DNA of 64,000 nucleotides from Lederbergia sp. NSJ-179 (GTDB taxonomy: Bacteria; Bacillota; Bacilli; Bacillales; Bacillaceae_C). The position numbers and the translations under genes are program-made. Below, in pieces: positions 1-6,829 of this stretch. Every line of letters starts with the position of its first letter. Positions within the stretch are counted from its first letter, which is position 1. Below the pieces are notes generated by a model. That model did no database searches and was not told the origin of the DNA. It saw only the letters and a list, made by a program, of their open reading frames with translations. The stretch spans positions 62,001 to 126,000 of the forward strand of contig NZ_JALIFP010000005.1 in assembly GCF_022867885.1 (NCBI RefSeq), given 5' to 3'.

Positions 1-848
1 CCTAACACTTTAAAATATATTAACGTTAATACACTTAAAATAAGTAGCAAAATAACACCAGCTGCTGACGCATAGCCAATTTTAAAGAAAGCAAAGCCAT
101 TTTCATATATGTAATAAACAAGTGTATTCGTGGAATTTAGTGGTCCTCCCTTTGTAATGATGCTTATCGTTTCAAATACTTTAATGGAATCCAGAACCCC
201 GATAATCGTTAAAAAAAATAAACTTGGCGACAGCATAGGCATGGTAATTTTGATAAATCTTTTCCATTTCGGCGTTTGGTCCAAGGCTGCCGCTTCATAT
301 AAATGTTTTGGTATACTTTGCAATCCTGCAATAATGATCAACGTATAATAGCCGATATTTTTCCAAATCGCGATCATAATCAGTGATGCCAAAGCCGTGT
401 CTGGATTAGTTAACCAAGGGATCTTCCCAATCCCAAACAAACTCAAAAACCAGTTTAATAATCCATAGTCGGCATCCATAATCCACATCCAGAGCATCGC
501 AATCGAAACAAGAGAGATGATATGTGGGGTAAAAACCGCTCCTTGTGCAAAACGGTACATCCTCCCTTGCTTGTTCAACCATATGGATAGGAGAAGAGCC
601 ATACTAATGGAAAATAGCACTGTGAAGAACGTATAAACGAACGTATTTCTGATAACCTGTAAAAACATTGGATCAGCTAACAATGCCTTAAAATTCTTCA
701 GGCCAACAAATGTTTTATCCGGACTAATAAAATTCCAATCATGAAAGCTCAAATAAAACATATACACAATCGGTTGAATAAAAAACACAAGAAAAACAAG
801 GAAGGTTGGAGCAATAAAAAGATATGGGCGCCACTTACCTGAATTCAT
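1..848 (-). CDS. ABC sugar/glycerophosphate-type permease (UgpA/MalF family), 3' end off the window
   Basis: Reverse-strand reading from the ATG at 848 gives an open frame that leaves the left edge. It starts MNSGKWRPYLFIAPTF and continues through several hydrophobic segments. The EAA loop of binding-protein-dependent permeases is visible (EAAALDQTPKWKRF followed by ITMPMLSPS), which marks the face that contacts the ATPase. Its ATG overlaps the TGA of the upstream ATPase gene (ATGA, 845-848), so translation is probably coupled. The family is the first permease of Ugp/Mal-type importers; a UgpE/MalG partner would be expected further left. Substrate is not decided by the sequence. Confidence 0.9.
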   Translation of the reverse strand, partial: MNSGKWRPYLFIAPTFLVFLVFFIQPIVYMFYLSFHDWNFISPDKTFVGLKNFKALLADPMFLQVIRNTFVYTFFTVLFSISMALLLSIWLNKQGRMYRFAQGAVFTPHIISLVSIAMLWMWIMDADYGLLNWFLSLFGIGKIPWLTNPDTALASLIMIAIWKNIGYYTLIIIAGLQSIPKHLYEAAALDQTPKWKRFIKITMPMLSPSLFFLTIIGVLDSIKVFETISIITKGGPLNSTNTLVYYIYENGFAFFKIGYASAAGVILLLILSVLTLIYFKVL

Positions 849-1936
849 AGGAGGACTCCTCCTTTTACCACTTCACCCAACCTTTCAAAAGGAAGCTTTT
901 TTAAGTAAATACGGTTCCCTCGTTCATCAAAGTAGTACAATTTCTCCGCTGGAATGGTGACATGCACTTTCTCCGTATCTATTAATGGGGGAAGGTAGCT
1001 TTTCACTTGAAATTGCCCCACTTCACTATTCAATAAATATAAGGTTTCAGAGCCAAGGGTTTCCATTGTCATCACGTTACAAGAGAGATGGAGTCCAAAT
1101 GTTGACAGATCCGTCATTTGAATTTTTGCATGTTCTGGACGGAAGCCAACATAAAAAATATTCTTATCGATTATTTTTCCGAGTTTTCCTTCTACCATTG
1201 CAATCGGTAGAACGTTCATCGCTGGTGTACCAATAAATTTCGCAACGAACTGATTCGCTGGATTATGATACACTTCCATTGGTGCAGCTTGCTGCATCAT
1301 TTGTCCTTTATTTAAAATAACAATTTCATCCCCCATGGACATGGCTTCCATTTGATCATGAGTAACATAAATAAATGTCGTTCCTAATCGTTTGTGTAAT
1401 TGTATTAACTCCGTCCGCATCTGTCCCCGTAACTTAGCATCTAAATTGGATAAAGGCTCATCAAAAATAAATACATTTGGCTTTTTCACCATCGCCCGTG
1501 CTAAAGCAACACGTTGACGTTGACCACCCGATAAGTTTTGCGGTTTCTTATCCAAATAATCCGTAAGGTCCACCGTCTCCGCAATTTCCTCTACCATCTT
1601 CTTTCGTTCAGCTTTTGGTATTTTCATATTTTCCAAACCAAATTCAATATTTCCACGTACCGTCATGGTTGGGTACAATGCATAGTTTTGAAAAACCATG
1701 GAGACTCCTCTTTTACCGGGTGCCACATCATTAACAAGCTGATTGCCGATCCAAACTTCACCATCTGTTACTTCCTCAAGTCCAGCAATGATTCTTAATG
1801 TCGTTGATTTTCCACAACCAGATGGACCAACTAAAACGGTAAAAGAACCGTCTTGAATTTCCAAGTTCATATTTTCAATTACCTTGTTATGATCCCCATA
1901 CGCTTTGGATACGTTTTTCAATTGTATTTTAGCCAT
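845..1936 (-). CDS. ABC transporter ATP-binding protein, UgpC/MsmX type
   Basis: About 363 residues, the usual length for this family. Walker A (GPSGCGKST), ABC signature (LSGGQRQRV), Walker B (VFIFDEPLSNLDA) and switch His (YVTHDQMEAM) are intact. A regulatory C-terminal half has the typical VGFRPEHA segment. The ATG at 1936 is preferred over 1942 because it sits downstream of AAGGAG with normal spacing. The gene follows the binding-protein gene and overlaps the permease start, so it is the dedicated ATPase of this importer. A second, orphan ATPase of the same family (msmX) lies at 36347. UgpC is the closest functional guess from context; the substrate is unproven. Confidence 0.92.
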   Translation of the reverse strand: MAKIQLKNVSKAYGDHNKVIENMNLEIQDGSFTVLVGPSGCGKSTTLRIIAGLEEVTDGEVWIGNQLVNDVAPGKRGVSMVFQNYALYPTMTVRGNIEFGLENMKIPKAERKKMVEEIAETVDLTDYLDKKPQNLSGGQRQRVALARAMVKKPNVFIFDEPLSNLDAKLRGQMRTELIQLHKRLGTTFIYVTHDQMEAMSMGDEIVILNKGQMMQQAAPMEVYHNPANQFVAKFIGTPAMNVLPIAMVEGKLGKIIDKNIFYVGFRPEHAKIQMTDLSTFGLHLSCNVMTMETLGSETLYLLNSEVGQFQVKSYLPPLIDTEKVHVTIPAEKLYYFDERGNRIYLKKLPFERLGEVVKGGVLL

Positions 1937-1958
1937 GATCAAACTCCTTAGCTTAAAA

Positions 1959-2010
1959 ATTTATCTCGAATGAACTCACAGTAAGACCCCTCTGAATGAA
2001 GTTTCACTTT
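1959..2010. repeat. Repeat family C, short copy
   Basis: The stretch reads ATCTCGAATGAACTCACAGTAAGACCCC as two motifs (CGAATGAACT and CAGTAAGACCCC) followed directly by TGAATGAAGTTTCACTTT. The same left and right parts occur at 34690-34721 and 34891-34908, where about 170 bp of hairpin-rich DNA separates them. This copy looks like an internal deletion. It lies between the binding-protein and ATPase genes, so it is transcribed within the operon. Confidence 0.6.
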
Positions 2011-2014
2011 TACT

Positions 2015-2044
2015 CCTATGAACGTGATATGTCACGTTCATAGG
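2015..2044 (-). other. Intercistronic 13-bp perfect hairpin in the importer operon
   Basis: CCTATGAACGTGA and TCACGTTCATAGG form a perfect 13-bp stem around a 4-nt loop, just after the binding-protein stop codon at 2057. No U-run follows on the transcribed strand, so it is not a standard terminator. The usual reading, by analogy with maltose-type operons, is 3'-end stabilisation that keeps binding-protein mRNA more abundant than permease mRNA. A palindromic protein-binding site is the alternative. Confidence 0.55.
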
Positions 2045-2056
2045 TGCGAAAATCAT

Positions 2057-3349
2057 TTATTGAATTGCACTTGTGGCACGTTCTACAGCTTGATCCAGTA
2101 CATCTTGTGCATCAAGGCTTGTATCGAGCATTAATCGTTGAATTTCTTCGATGAGAATCTTTTGCACTTCAGGATATCCCTTAATCATTGGACGTGCATT
2201 CCCATATTGTAATTGATCTACTGCTACTTTAAATTGTGGTTTTTCTTTATACAGCTCCTGCATTGTCTCCGATTCTCCGGCGGAAAGTCTGCTTGGTAAA
2301 TAGCCGGTATATGCACTAGAGTAAGCGGCTTGTTCTGGAGCAGTCATAAATTTAATGAATTCCCATGCAGCTTGTTGTTTTTCCTCCTCTAATCCAGCAA
2401 TCATGACAAAGTTCGCTCCGCCAGTTGGTACTTTGCGCTCCTTATTTTCTGGGAACATGATCGTTTCTAATTCATAGCCGTTTTCTTCCGCTAATTGCAA
2501 CATTAATGTTAGGTCAGCAGTAGAAGAGAAAAACATTCCAGTCCGACCATTAGCAAAATCCTGTCTTGCCATATCAGCTGCTTGTTGTGGTTCCCCACCC
2601 GGAACTCGCATCGTTCCATTTATCACCATTTCCTTCCACAGATTTAGTGCTTCTACCCCACCTGCTTCATGAAACGCCATTTCGCCATCTTTATTGATCA
2701 TTTCTCCACCTGCTTGGGCAACAAATGCCTCATAGAACCAAATATCCACAGGCATCGAAATACCAATATGTTTGTCATCTGTCAATTTTTCAGCTGTTTC
2801 TTTGAAGTCTTCCCATGTTTGAATGGATTGTGGATCTATTCCTTTTTCGTCAAAAAGTGTTTTATTTATATATACAATAGGGGTACTTCTTAAGTAGGGA
2901 AGCCCATATAATTTTTCATCTACATAAGAGTTCCCCATTAATCCTGGGTTAAAGTCATCCATATTAATTCCTTTCGGATCTTGCTCTACAAAAGGAGTTA
3001 ATTCTTGTGTCATCCCACTTTTTGCAAATGTTTCAATATAAGAAATTTCGTTCATTGTTACATCTGGTGGGTTTTTAGCTGCAAATGCTGCCTGTATTTT
3101 CGAATGTAATTCATCATAGTTACCTTGAAATTCTGCCGTAACATGGATTTCATCTTGCATTTCGTTGAATTGTTTGACGAGATTTTCATTATTTTCCCCA
3201 ATTTTATCTCCCCAGGCATACCAGTATGTAAGTTCAATTGGACCATCTTTATCAGATTTAGCTTTTGAACTAGCAGCCTTCCCATTTCCACATGCTGCTA
3301 AAGTGAGGACAATCATTGTAAGTAGTACCAAATAAGAGAACCTTCTCAT
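2057..3349 (-). CDS. Extracellular solute-binding lipoprotein (UgpB-like)
   Basis: About 430 residues. An N-terminal signal peptide ends in lipobox LAAC (Cys20), so the mature protein should be lipid-anchored on the outer face of the membrane. The body has the family-1 binding-protein pattern (ELTYWYAWGD near the start, KNPPDV around residue 90, YGLPYLRSTP around 150). The start at 3349 is chosen because GGAGGG is correctly spaced from it; the ATG at 3355 is almost on top of that ribosome site. It delivers substrate to the permease and ATPase downstream. The similarity pattern suggests glycerol-3-phosphate or a glycerophosphodiester, and the adjacent phosphoesterase fits that, but sugars remain possible. 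Confidence 0.88.
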   Translation of the reverse strand: MRRFSYLVLLTMIVLTLAACGNGKAASSKAKSDKDGPIELTYWYAWGDKIGENNENLVKQFNEMQDEIHVTAEFQGNYDELHSKIQAAFAAKNPPDVTMNEISYIETFAKSGMTQELTPFVEQDPKGINMDDFNPGLMGNSYVDEKLYGLPYLRSTPIVYINKTLFDEKGIDPQSIQTWEDFKETAEKLTDDKHIGISMPVDIWFYEAFVAQAGGEMINKDGEMAFHEAGGVEALNLWKEMVINGTMRVPGGEPQQAADMARQDFANGRTGMFFSSTADLTLMLQLAEENGYELETIMFPENKERKVPTGGANFVMIAGLEEEKQQAAWEFIKFMTAPEQAAYSSAYTGYLPSRLSAGESETMQELYKEKPQFKVAVDQLQYGNARPMIKGYPEVQKILIEEIQRLMLDTSLDAQDVLDQAVERATSAIQ

Positions 3350-3415
3350 GTTCATCCCTCCAATTTTTCTTCTTCCAATCTAGTTATCTATTAATAGAAA
3401 TAGCTCATCATGAAA

Positions 3416-4249
3416 CTAACTATATCTAACTTGTTTGATTACCTTTTCTCGATTTGATGTGGTACCAATCCCGTATGGATTGAATTGGAAGTGATGAATA
3501 GCCGACCCAATCATTTGGCTTTGTTTTTTTAATTCCGGATTTCCTACATTTATTGCTTTAATCGAAATTTCGTCTTGATTTATTTCCAATATACGAATGC
3601 TTGGATCATCAAGAATAGAACCAGCTTGAATATAGGTCCAATTATCAATTGTTTCGATCGAATCGATATGGTTATGCCCATTCACATACATTCCATTTCC
3701 TCTCTTCTTACGTAAAATATCCTGGATTGGGACTTCAGGTACGATAGAGAGGTATGGAAAATTTGATCTTGCCGTCGTATTGTAAACCGGATGATGAGCA
3801 AAGATAAGAACAAGTTTTTCCCCACTTTGTATGATTTGCTCTTCTAGCCACGCTAATTGGTCATCGCTTAAGTAACCACTGTAGTCTTCATCATTATGGT
3901 CGCGTGCTGTTTCTAAGAAGATAAGATGAGCTAGGTCGGTTTCCATGGAAATATTCTGTTCGATATCGGAAATGTTTAAAACTTCTTCACGAGGAATACC
4001 GTATAAATCATGATTACCAAGGGTATGAATAAAGTTTTTATGATACTTGCGAATAATTTGATAAACTTCGCGCAATTCATCTTCCATTCCAAAGTTGGTC
4101 AAATCCCCGATAGAAACATAATAATCTGCCTCAATTTCAAAGAAAGAATGGATAAAACTCGTGTAAAATTTATCCCTTGCTTCCTTAACATCCTTCCTTT
4201 GACCAATCATTGATGGATAATGTAAATCACCAATTAACGCAATCCTCAT
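3416..4249 (-). CDS. Calcineurin-like metallophosphoesterase
   Basis: About 277 residues with the complete metal-ligand series of the calcineurin-like fold: IGDLHYP at the N-terminus, SIGDLTNFG, LGNHDLYG, AHHPVYN and NGHNHID. No signal peptide or membrane segment is seen, so it is cytoplasmic. The ATG at 4249 follows AAGGAG and gives MRIALIGDLH. It is the first gene of the operon that continues into the UgpB-like importer about 60 bp downstream. Family members hydrolyse phosphodiesters such as cAMP or glycerophosphodiesters. A role in splitting an imported phosphodiester is an inference from position. Confidence 0.85.
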   Translation of the reverse strand: MRIALIGDLHYPSMIGQRKDVKEARDKFYTSFIHSFFEIEADYYVSIGDLTNFGMEDELREVYQIIRKYHKNFIHTLGNHDLYGIPREEVLNISDIEQNISMETDLAHLIFLETARDHNDEDYSGYLSDDQLAWLEEQIIQSGEKLVLIFAHHPVYNTTARSNFPYLSIVPEVPIQDILRKKRGNGMYVNGHNHIDSIETIDNWTYIQAGSILDDPSIRILEINQDEISIKAINVGNPELKKQSQMIGSAIHHFQFNPYGIGTTSNREKVIKQVRYS

Positions 4250-4487
4250 AACAATCATCTCCTTATTCTTATTTATCTACATCATAACCTTTGAATATTA
4301 ATCGAAAGTGAAGGCAGTGTAAAAGATGCGTAAAATGAGCTTACAGCATTGTTTAAAGTGCAAAAAGTATATACAACACTAGAATACAAGCTGTAGTTTT
4401 GAAAATAACAAAATTCAAAACTGCAGTTCCCTTTTTAAAAAGGGATTTTGGAAGGGGTATTAAGTTCGCCTTTTTTAAAAGAAAGCA

Positions 4488-4520
4488 TAAAAAAATTGGC
4501 GTGGTATACATCACGCCAAT
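4488..4520 (-). terminator. Rho-independent terminator of lplJ
   Basis: ATTGGCGTG and CACGCCAAT form a 9-bp stem (4495-4520), and the reverse strand continues into a U-run (A-tract at 4490-4495 on the plus strand). It ends the yhfI-lplJ transcript. The rest of the 4250-4584 gap holds another A/T-rich inverted repeat (AGTTTTGAA...TTCAAAACT, about 4395-4424) and the promoter side of the metallophosphoesterase operon; no further gene was seen. Confidence 0.75.
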
Positions 4521-4584
4521 TTACACCTTCATTCAAATGCCCTTAAGGGGTTATTTCTTTATCACGATAAGACAGGACAATCGA

Positions 4585-5577
4585 TTAATAAAGCAATTCC
4601 ATAATTTCATTCTGAGTCACATTTCCAAAGTAATGTGGGATATCCATTTGTTCTAAGGCACGGGCAATTTCGGAGCGCTCATAGCGAATTCCTGTTAATC
4701 TTTTTTCAATCTCTTCAACATCCCCAACGCCAAAGAAGTCGCCGAATATTTTACATTGGGTAATTTGACCTTTTTGAACATTTAAGCGAAACTCAATTAA
4801 CCCGACCGGAAAACGATGAGAAAACTGTAAATTAAACTCCGGTGATTTCCCGTAATTCCAATCCCAATTTTGGTATCGCTCTTTAGAAATTTGGTGAATT
4901 TTATCCCAATCCGCTGCCGTTAATGTATATTCTGGAATAGGAGAAACATCTTCGAAAATATTACGCAATAATATGTCCTTAAATTCTTCGGTCGAAATCC
5001 TTTCTCCCATAAACTCCGAAATATTGGCAACCCTACTGCGAATCGATTTAATTCCTTTTGATTCAATTTTATCTTTTCTCACTTTAAGGGCTGAAACAAC
5101 ATTTTCAATTTCGGAATCAAACATTAAGGTGCCATGGCTAAACATTCTTCCACGAGTAGAAAATTGAGCGTTTCCCGAAATTTTCCGTTCCCCTACGACA
5201 AGGTCATTCCGTCCCTTCATCTCCGCTTGAACGCCTAACTTCTTCAGTGCCTTGACCACGGGTTCGGTGAACTTTTTAAAATTCAAGAAACTGTCGCCTT
5301 CATCCTTTGTAATAAAGCTAAAGTTTAAATTTCCAAGATCATGATAGACCGCCCCGCCCCCAGACAACCTGCGGACAACATGAATACCGTTTTTCTCCAC
5401 ATAATCAGTATTGATCTCCTCAATCGTATTTTGATTCTTCCCGATAATGATTGAAGGCTCATTAATATAAAACAACAAATAATCTTGATTAATATCCAAA
5501 TGTTTCAACGCATACTCTTCTATCGCTAAATTGATACGGGGATCTGTGATACCCTGATTATCAATAAATAACATCAT
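4585..5577 (-). CDS. lplJ: Lipoate-protein ligase LplJ
   Basis: 330 residues, full length for LplJ/LplA-type ligases. The lipoyl-binding loop motif RRLSGGGAVYHDLGNLNF is present near residue 70, followed by the conserved KISGNAQ lysine region near 150 and the C-terminal lipoate-ligase accessory domain. The enzyme activates free lipoate with ATP and transfers it to E2/GcvH proteins in the cytoplasm. GGAGG lies 7 nt before the start. It follows yhfI after 16 bp, as in B. subtilis (yhfI-yhfJ), so the two are probably co-transcribed. Confidence 0.95.
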   Translation of the reverse strand: MMLFIDNQGITDPRINLAIEEYALKHLDINQDYLLFYINEPSIIIGKNQNTIEEINTDYVEKNGIHVVRRLSGGGAVYHDLGNLNFSFITKDEGDSFLNFKKFTEPVVKALKKLGVQAEMKGRNDLVVGERKISGNAQFSTRGRMFSHGTLMFDSEIENVVSALKVRKDKIESKGIKSIRSRVANISEFMGERISTEEFKDILLRNIFEDVSPIPEYTLTAADWDKIHQISKERYQNWDWNYGKSPEFNLQFSHRFPVGLIEFRLNVQKGQITQCKIFGDFFGVGDVEEIEKRLTGIRYERSEIARALEQMDIPHYFGNVTQNEIMELLY

Positions 5578-5593
5578 AAAAAAACCTCCACAT

Positions 5594-6328
5594 TTAAATT
5601 GTTATTTTTAATCCAGATAAAGCTAAGGTGATTTCTCCCGCATACTCTTCCTTTGCCTCAGAAACTAATTGTTCATGGTCCCCAAAATGGGGTAAATGGG
5701 TCAGAACTAAATTCTTTATATTAGCTGCTTTAGCTAATTGTCCCGCTTGATCACTGGTCATATGATTAACCGCTGACTTTTTCATGTCCTTATAATAATT
5801 CGATTCGCATAATAACAAATCAGCCTCACGAGCAAAAGCCACTAAATCAGAAAAATAGGCGGTATCCGCTGTATAAACAAGCGTCCTTCCTCCTGCTGTT
5901 AGTCGCATGGCATAACAAGGAACCGGGTGAAGCGTCTTGATAAATTCAATCTGAAATGGACCAATATGTATCGATTCATCCCCTTTATAGGAAATCCCCG
6001 TTGTTACATTTTTATACGTTAAAGCTGCAAAACCCGCTTGATCTTCTTGATGACCATAAATAGGTAAATTTCCGGAAAATCCTTCTGTATATTTTCCAAT
6101 CAATAAAGCATGCTGTAAGACCCCAATATCTGCCACATGATCAGGATGATAATGCGAAAGAATGACCGCATGTAATTCCGTTGGTTTTACATAATATTGT
6201 AACTGTGATAATACAGCACTCCCACAGTCAATCAAAAGCTTAAATCCTTCATGCTCCAGCAAATAACCTGTACTGGCCTCCCCCACTTTCGGAAAACCAC
6301 CCCAATGTCCGATCACAGTTAATTCCAC
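5594..6328 (-). CDS. yhfI: Metallo-beta-lactamase-fold hydrolase YhfI
   Basis: 244 residues of the RNase Z/MBL-like fold. The metal-binding motif SHYHPDHVADIG is clear near residue 60, with later ligands in YTADTAY, HMTSDQAG and THLPHFGD. The start is a GTG at 6328 preceded by AAGGAG. The cellular substrate is unknown; relatives include phosphodiesterases and RNase Z-like enzymes. It is divergent from yhfH and upstream of lplJ, an arrangement conserved in Bacillus. Confidence 0.88.
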   Translation of the reverse strand: MELTVIGHWGGFPKVGEASTGYLLEHEGFKLLIDCGSAVLSQLQYYVKPTELHAVILSHYHPDHVADIGVLQHALLIGKYTEGFSGNLPIYGHQEDQAGFAALTYKNVTTGISYKGDESIHIGPFQIEFIKTLHPVPCYAMRLTAGGRTLVYTADTAYFSDLVAFAREADLLLCESNYYKDMKKSAVNHMTSDQAGQLAKAANIKNLVLTHLPHFGDHEQLVSEAKEEYAGEITLALSGLKITI

Positions 6329-6414
6329 GGCTCACCAACTCCTTATTATGAAAGGTTGTCGATCAAATTAACTATACTTTATTTTAACGATTTTTTCATG
6401 TTTTTAAATTATTG

Positions 6415-6444
6415 TTGACAAATCCTCAACTGTTATAATACAAT
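6415..6444 (+). promoter_or_regulatory. Probable sigma-A promoter of yhfH
   Basis: TTGACA (6415-6420) and TACAAT (6439-6444) are separated by 18 bp, and yhfH starts about 50 bp downstream. A tighter TATAAT at 6434 is too close to this -35 box. Confidence 0.55.
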
Positions 6445-6492
6445 AAATCAAACATAAAGCAGTACTACAACAAGCGAAGGGAGAAAAGAAAA

Positions 6493-6621
6493 ATGATTCA
6501 AAGCATCGTAGAATTTTTTAAAGACTTGCCTCCAAAAAAATGTGCTGAATGTGGTGAGCCAATCGAAGAACAGCATGAATGTTATGGAAATTTATGTGAT
6601 CAATGCAATTCAGTCGGGTAA
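6493..6621 (+). CDS. yhfH: YhfH-family small zinc-finger-like protein
   Basis: 42 residues, start MIQSIVEFFKDLPPKK. Two CxxC-type pairs (CAEC and CDQC) with an extra Cys between them form a probable rubredoxin-like zinc knuckle. AGGGAG lies a short distance before the ATG. YhfH proteins of this size are conserved beside yhfI in Bacillus; the function is unknown. A strong terminator follows directly. Confidence 0.85.
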   Translation: MIQSIVEFFKDLPPKKCAECGEPIEEQHECYGNLCDQCNSVG

Positions 6622-6666
6622 AAAAACCGCCTTCCGTGAAGCCTATTCACAGAAGGCGGTTTTTCT
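6622..6666 (+). terminator. Terminator of yhfH
   Basis: ACCGCCTTC and GAAGGCGGT pair across a 17-nt loop and are followed by TTTTTCTT. The right arm and U-run resemble the terminator at 55004-55054; both stand immediately before a family B repeat. Confidence 0.8.
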
Positions 6667-6675
6667 TAAAAGGTA

Positions 6676-6829
6676 AGAAAGCATAAAAATTGGCTAATGT
6701 TTGGATCTAGCTCCAGCGCCTAGCCCCTCGAGGTCAAATAACCCTGAACCTATGAAGGGAAAGATCGCCCTTCCTAGGTTCAGGAACATTTGCTTGTCGG
6801 GGCTGAACAAGGCGCTTGCGCTTTTCTTA
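6676..6829. repeat. Dispersed repeat family B, copy 1 (cruciform with variable tip)
   Basis: The arms AGCGCCTAGCCCC (about 6715-6727) and GGGGCT..GGCGCT (about 6799-6816), plus inner CAAAT/ATTTG, are shared with the copy at 55058-55211. The tip (6743-6784) pairs CCTGAACCTA with TAGGTTCAGG and AAGGG with CCCTT. The same tip position in copy 2 has an unrelated sequence that also pairs perfectly. This copy overlaps the 3' end of the gene at 6694-8793 and encodes its last 45 or so residues. Confidence 0.8.

Noticed and set aside
130-348. Forward-strand 72-codon frame at the left edge
   Set aside because: It lies opposite the permease gene, whose EAA motif and hydrophobic pattern are convincing on the reverse strand.
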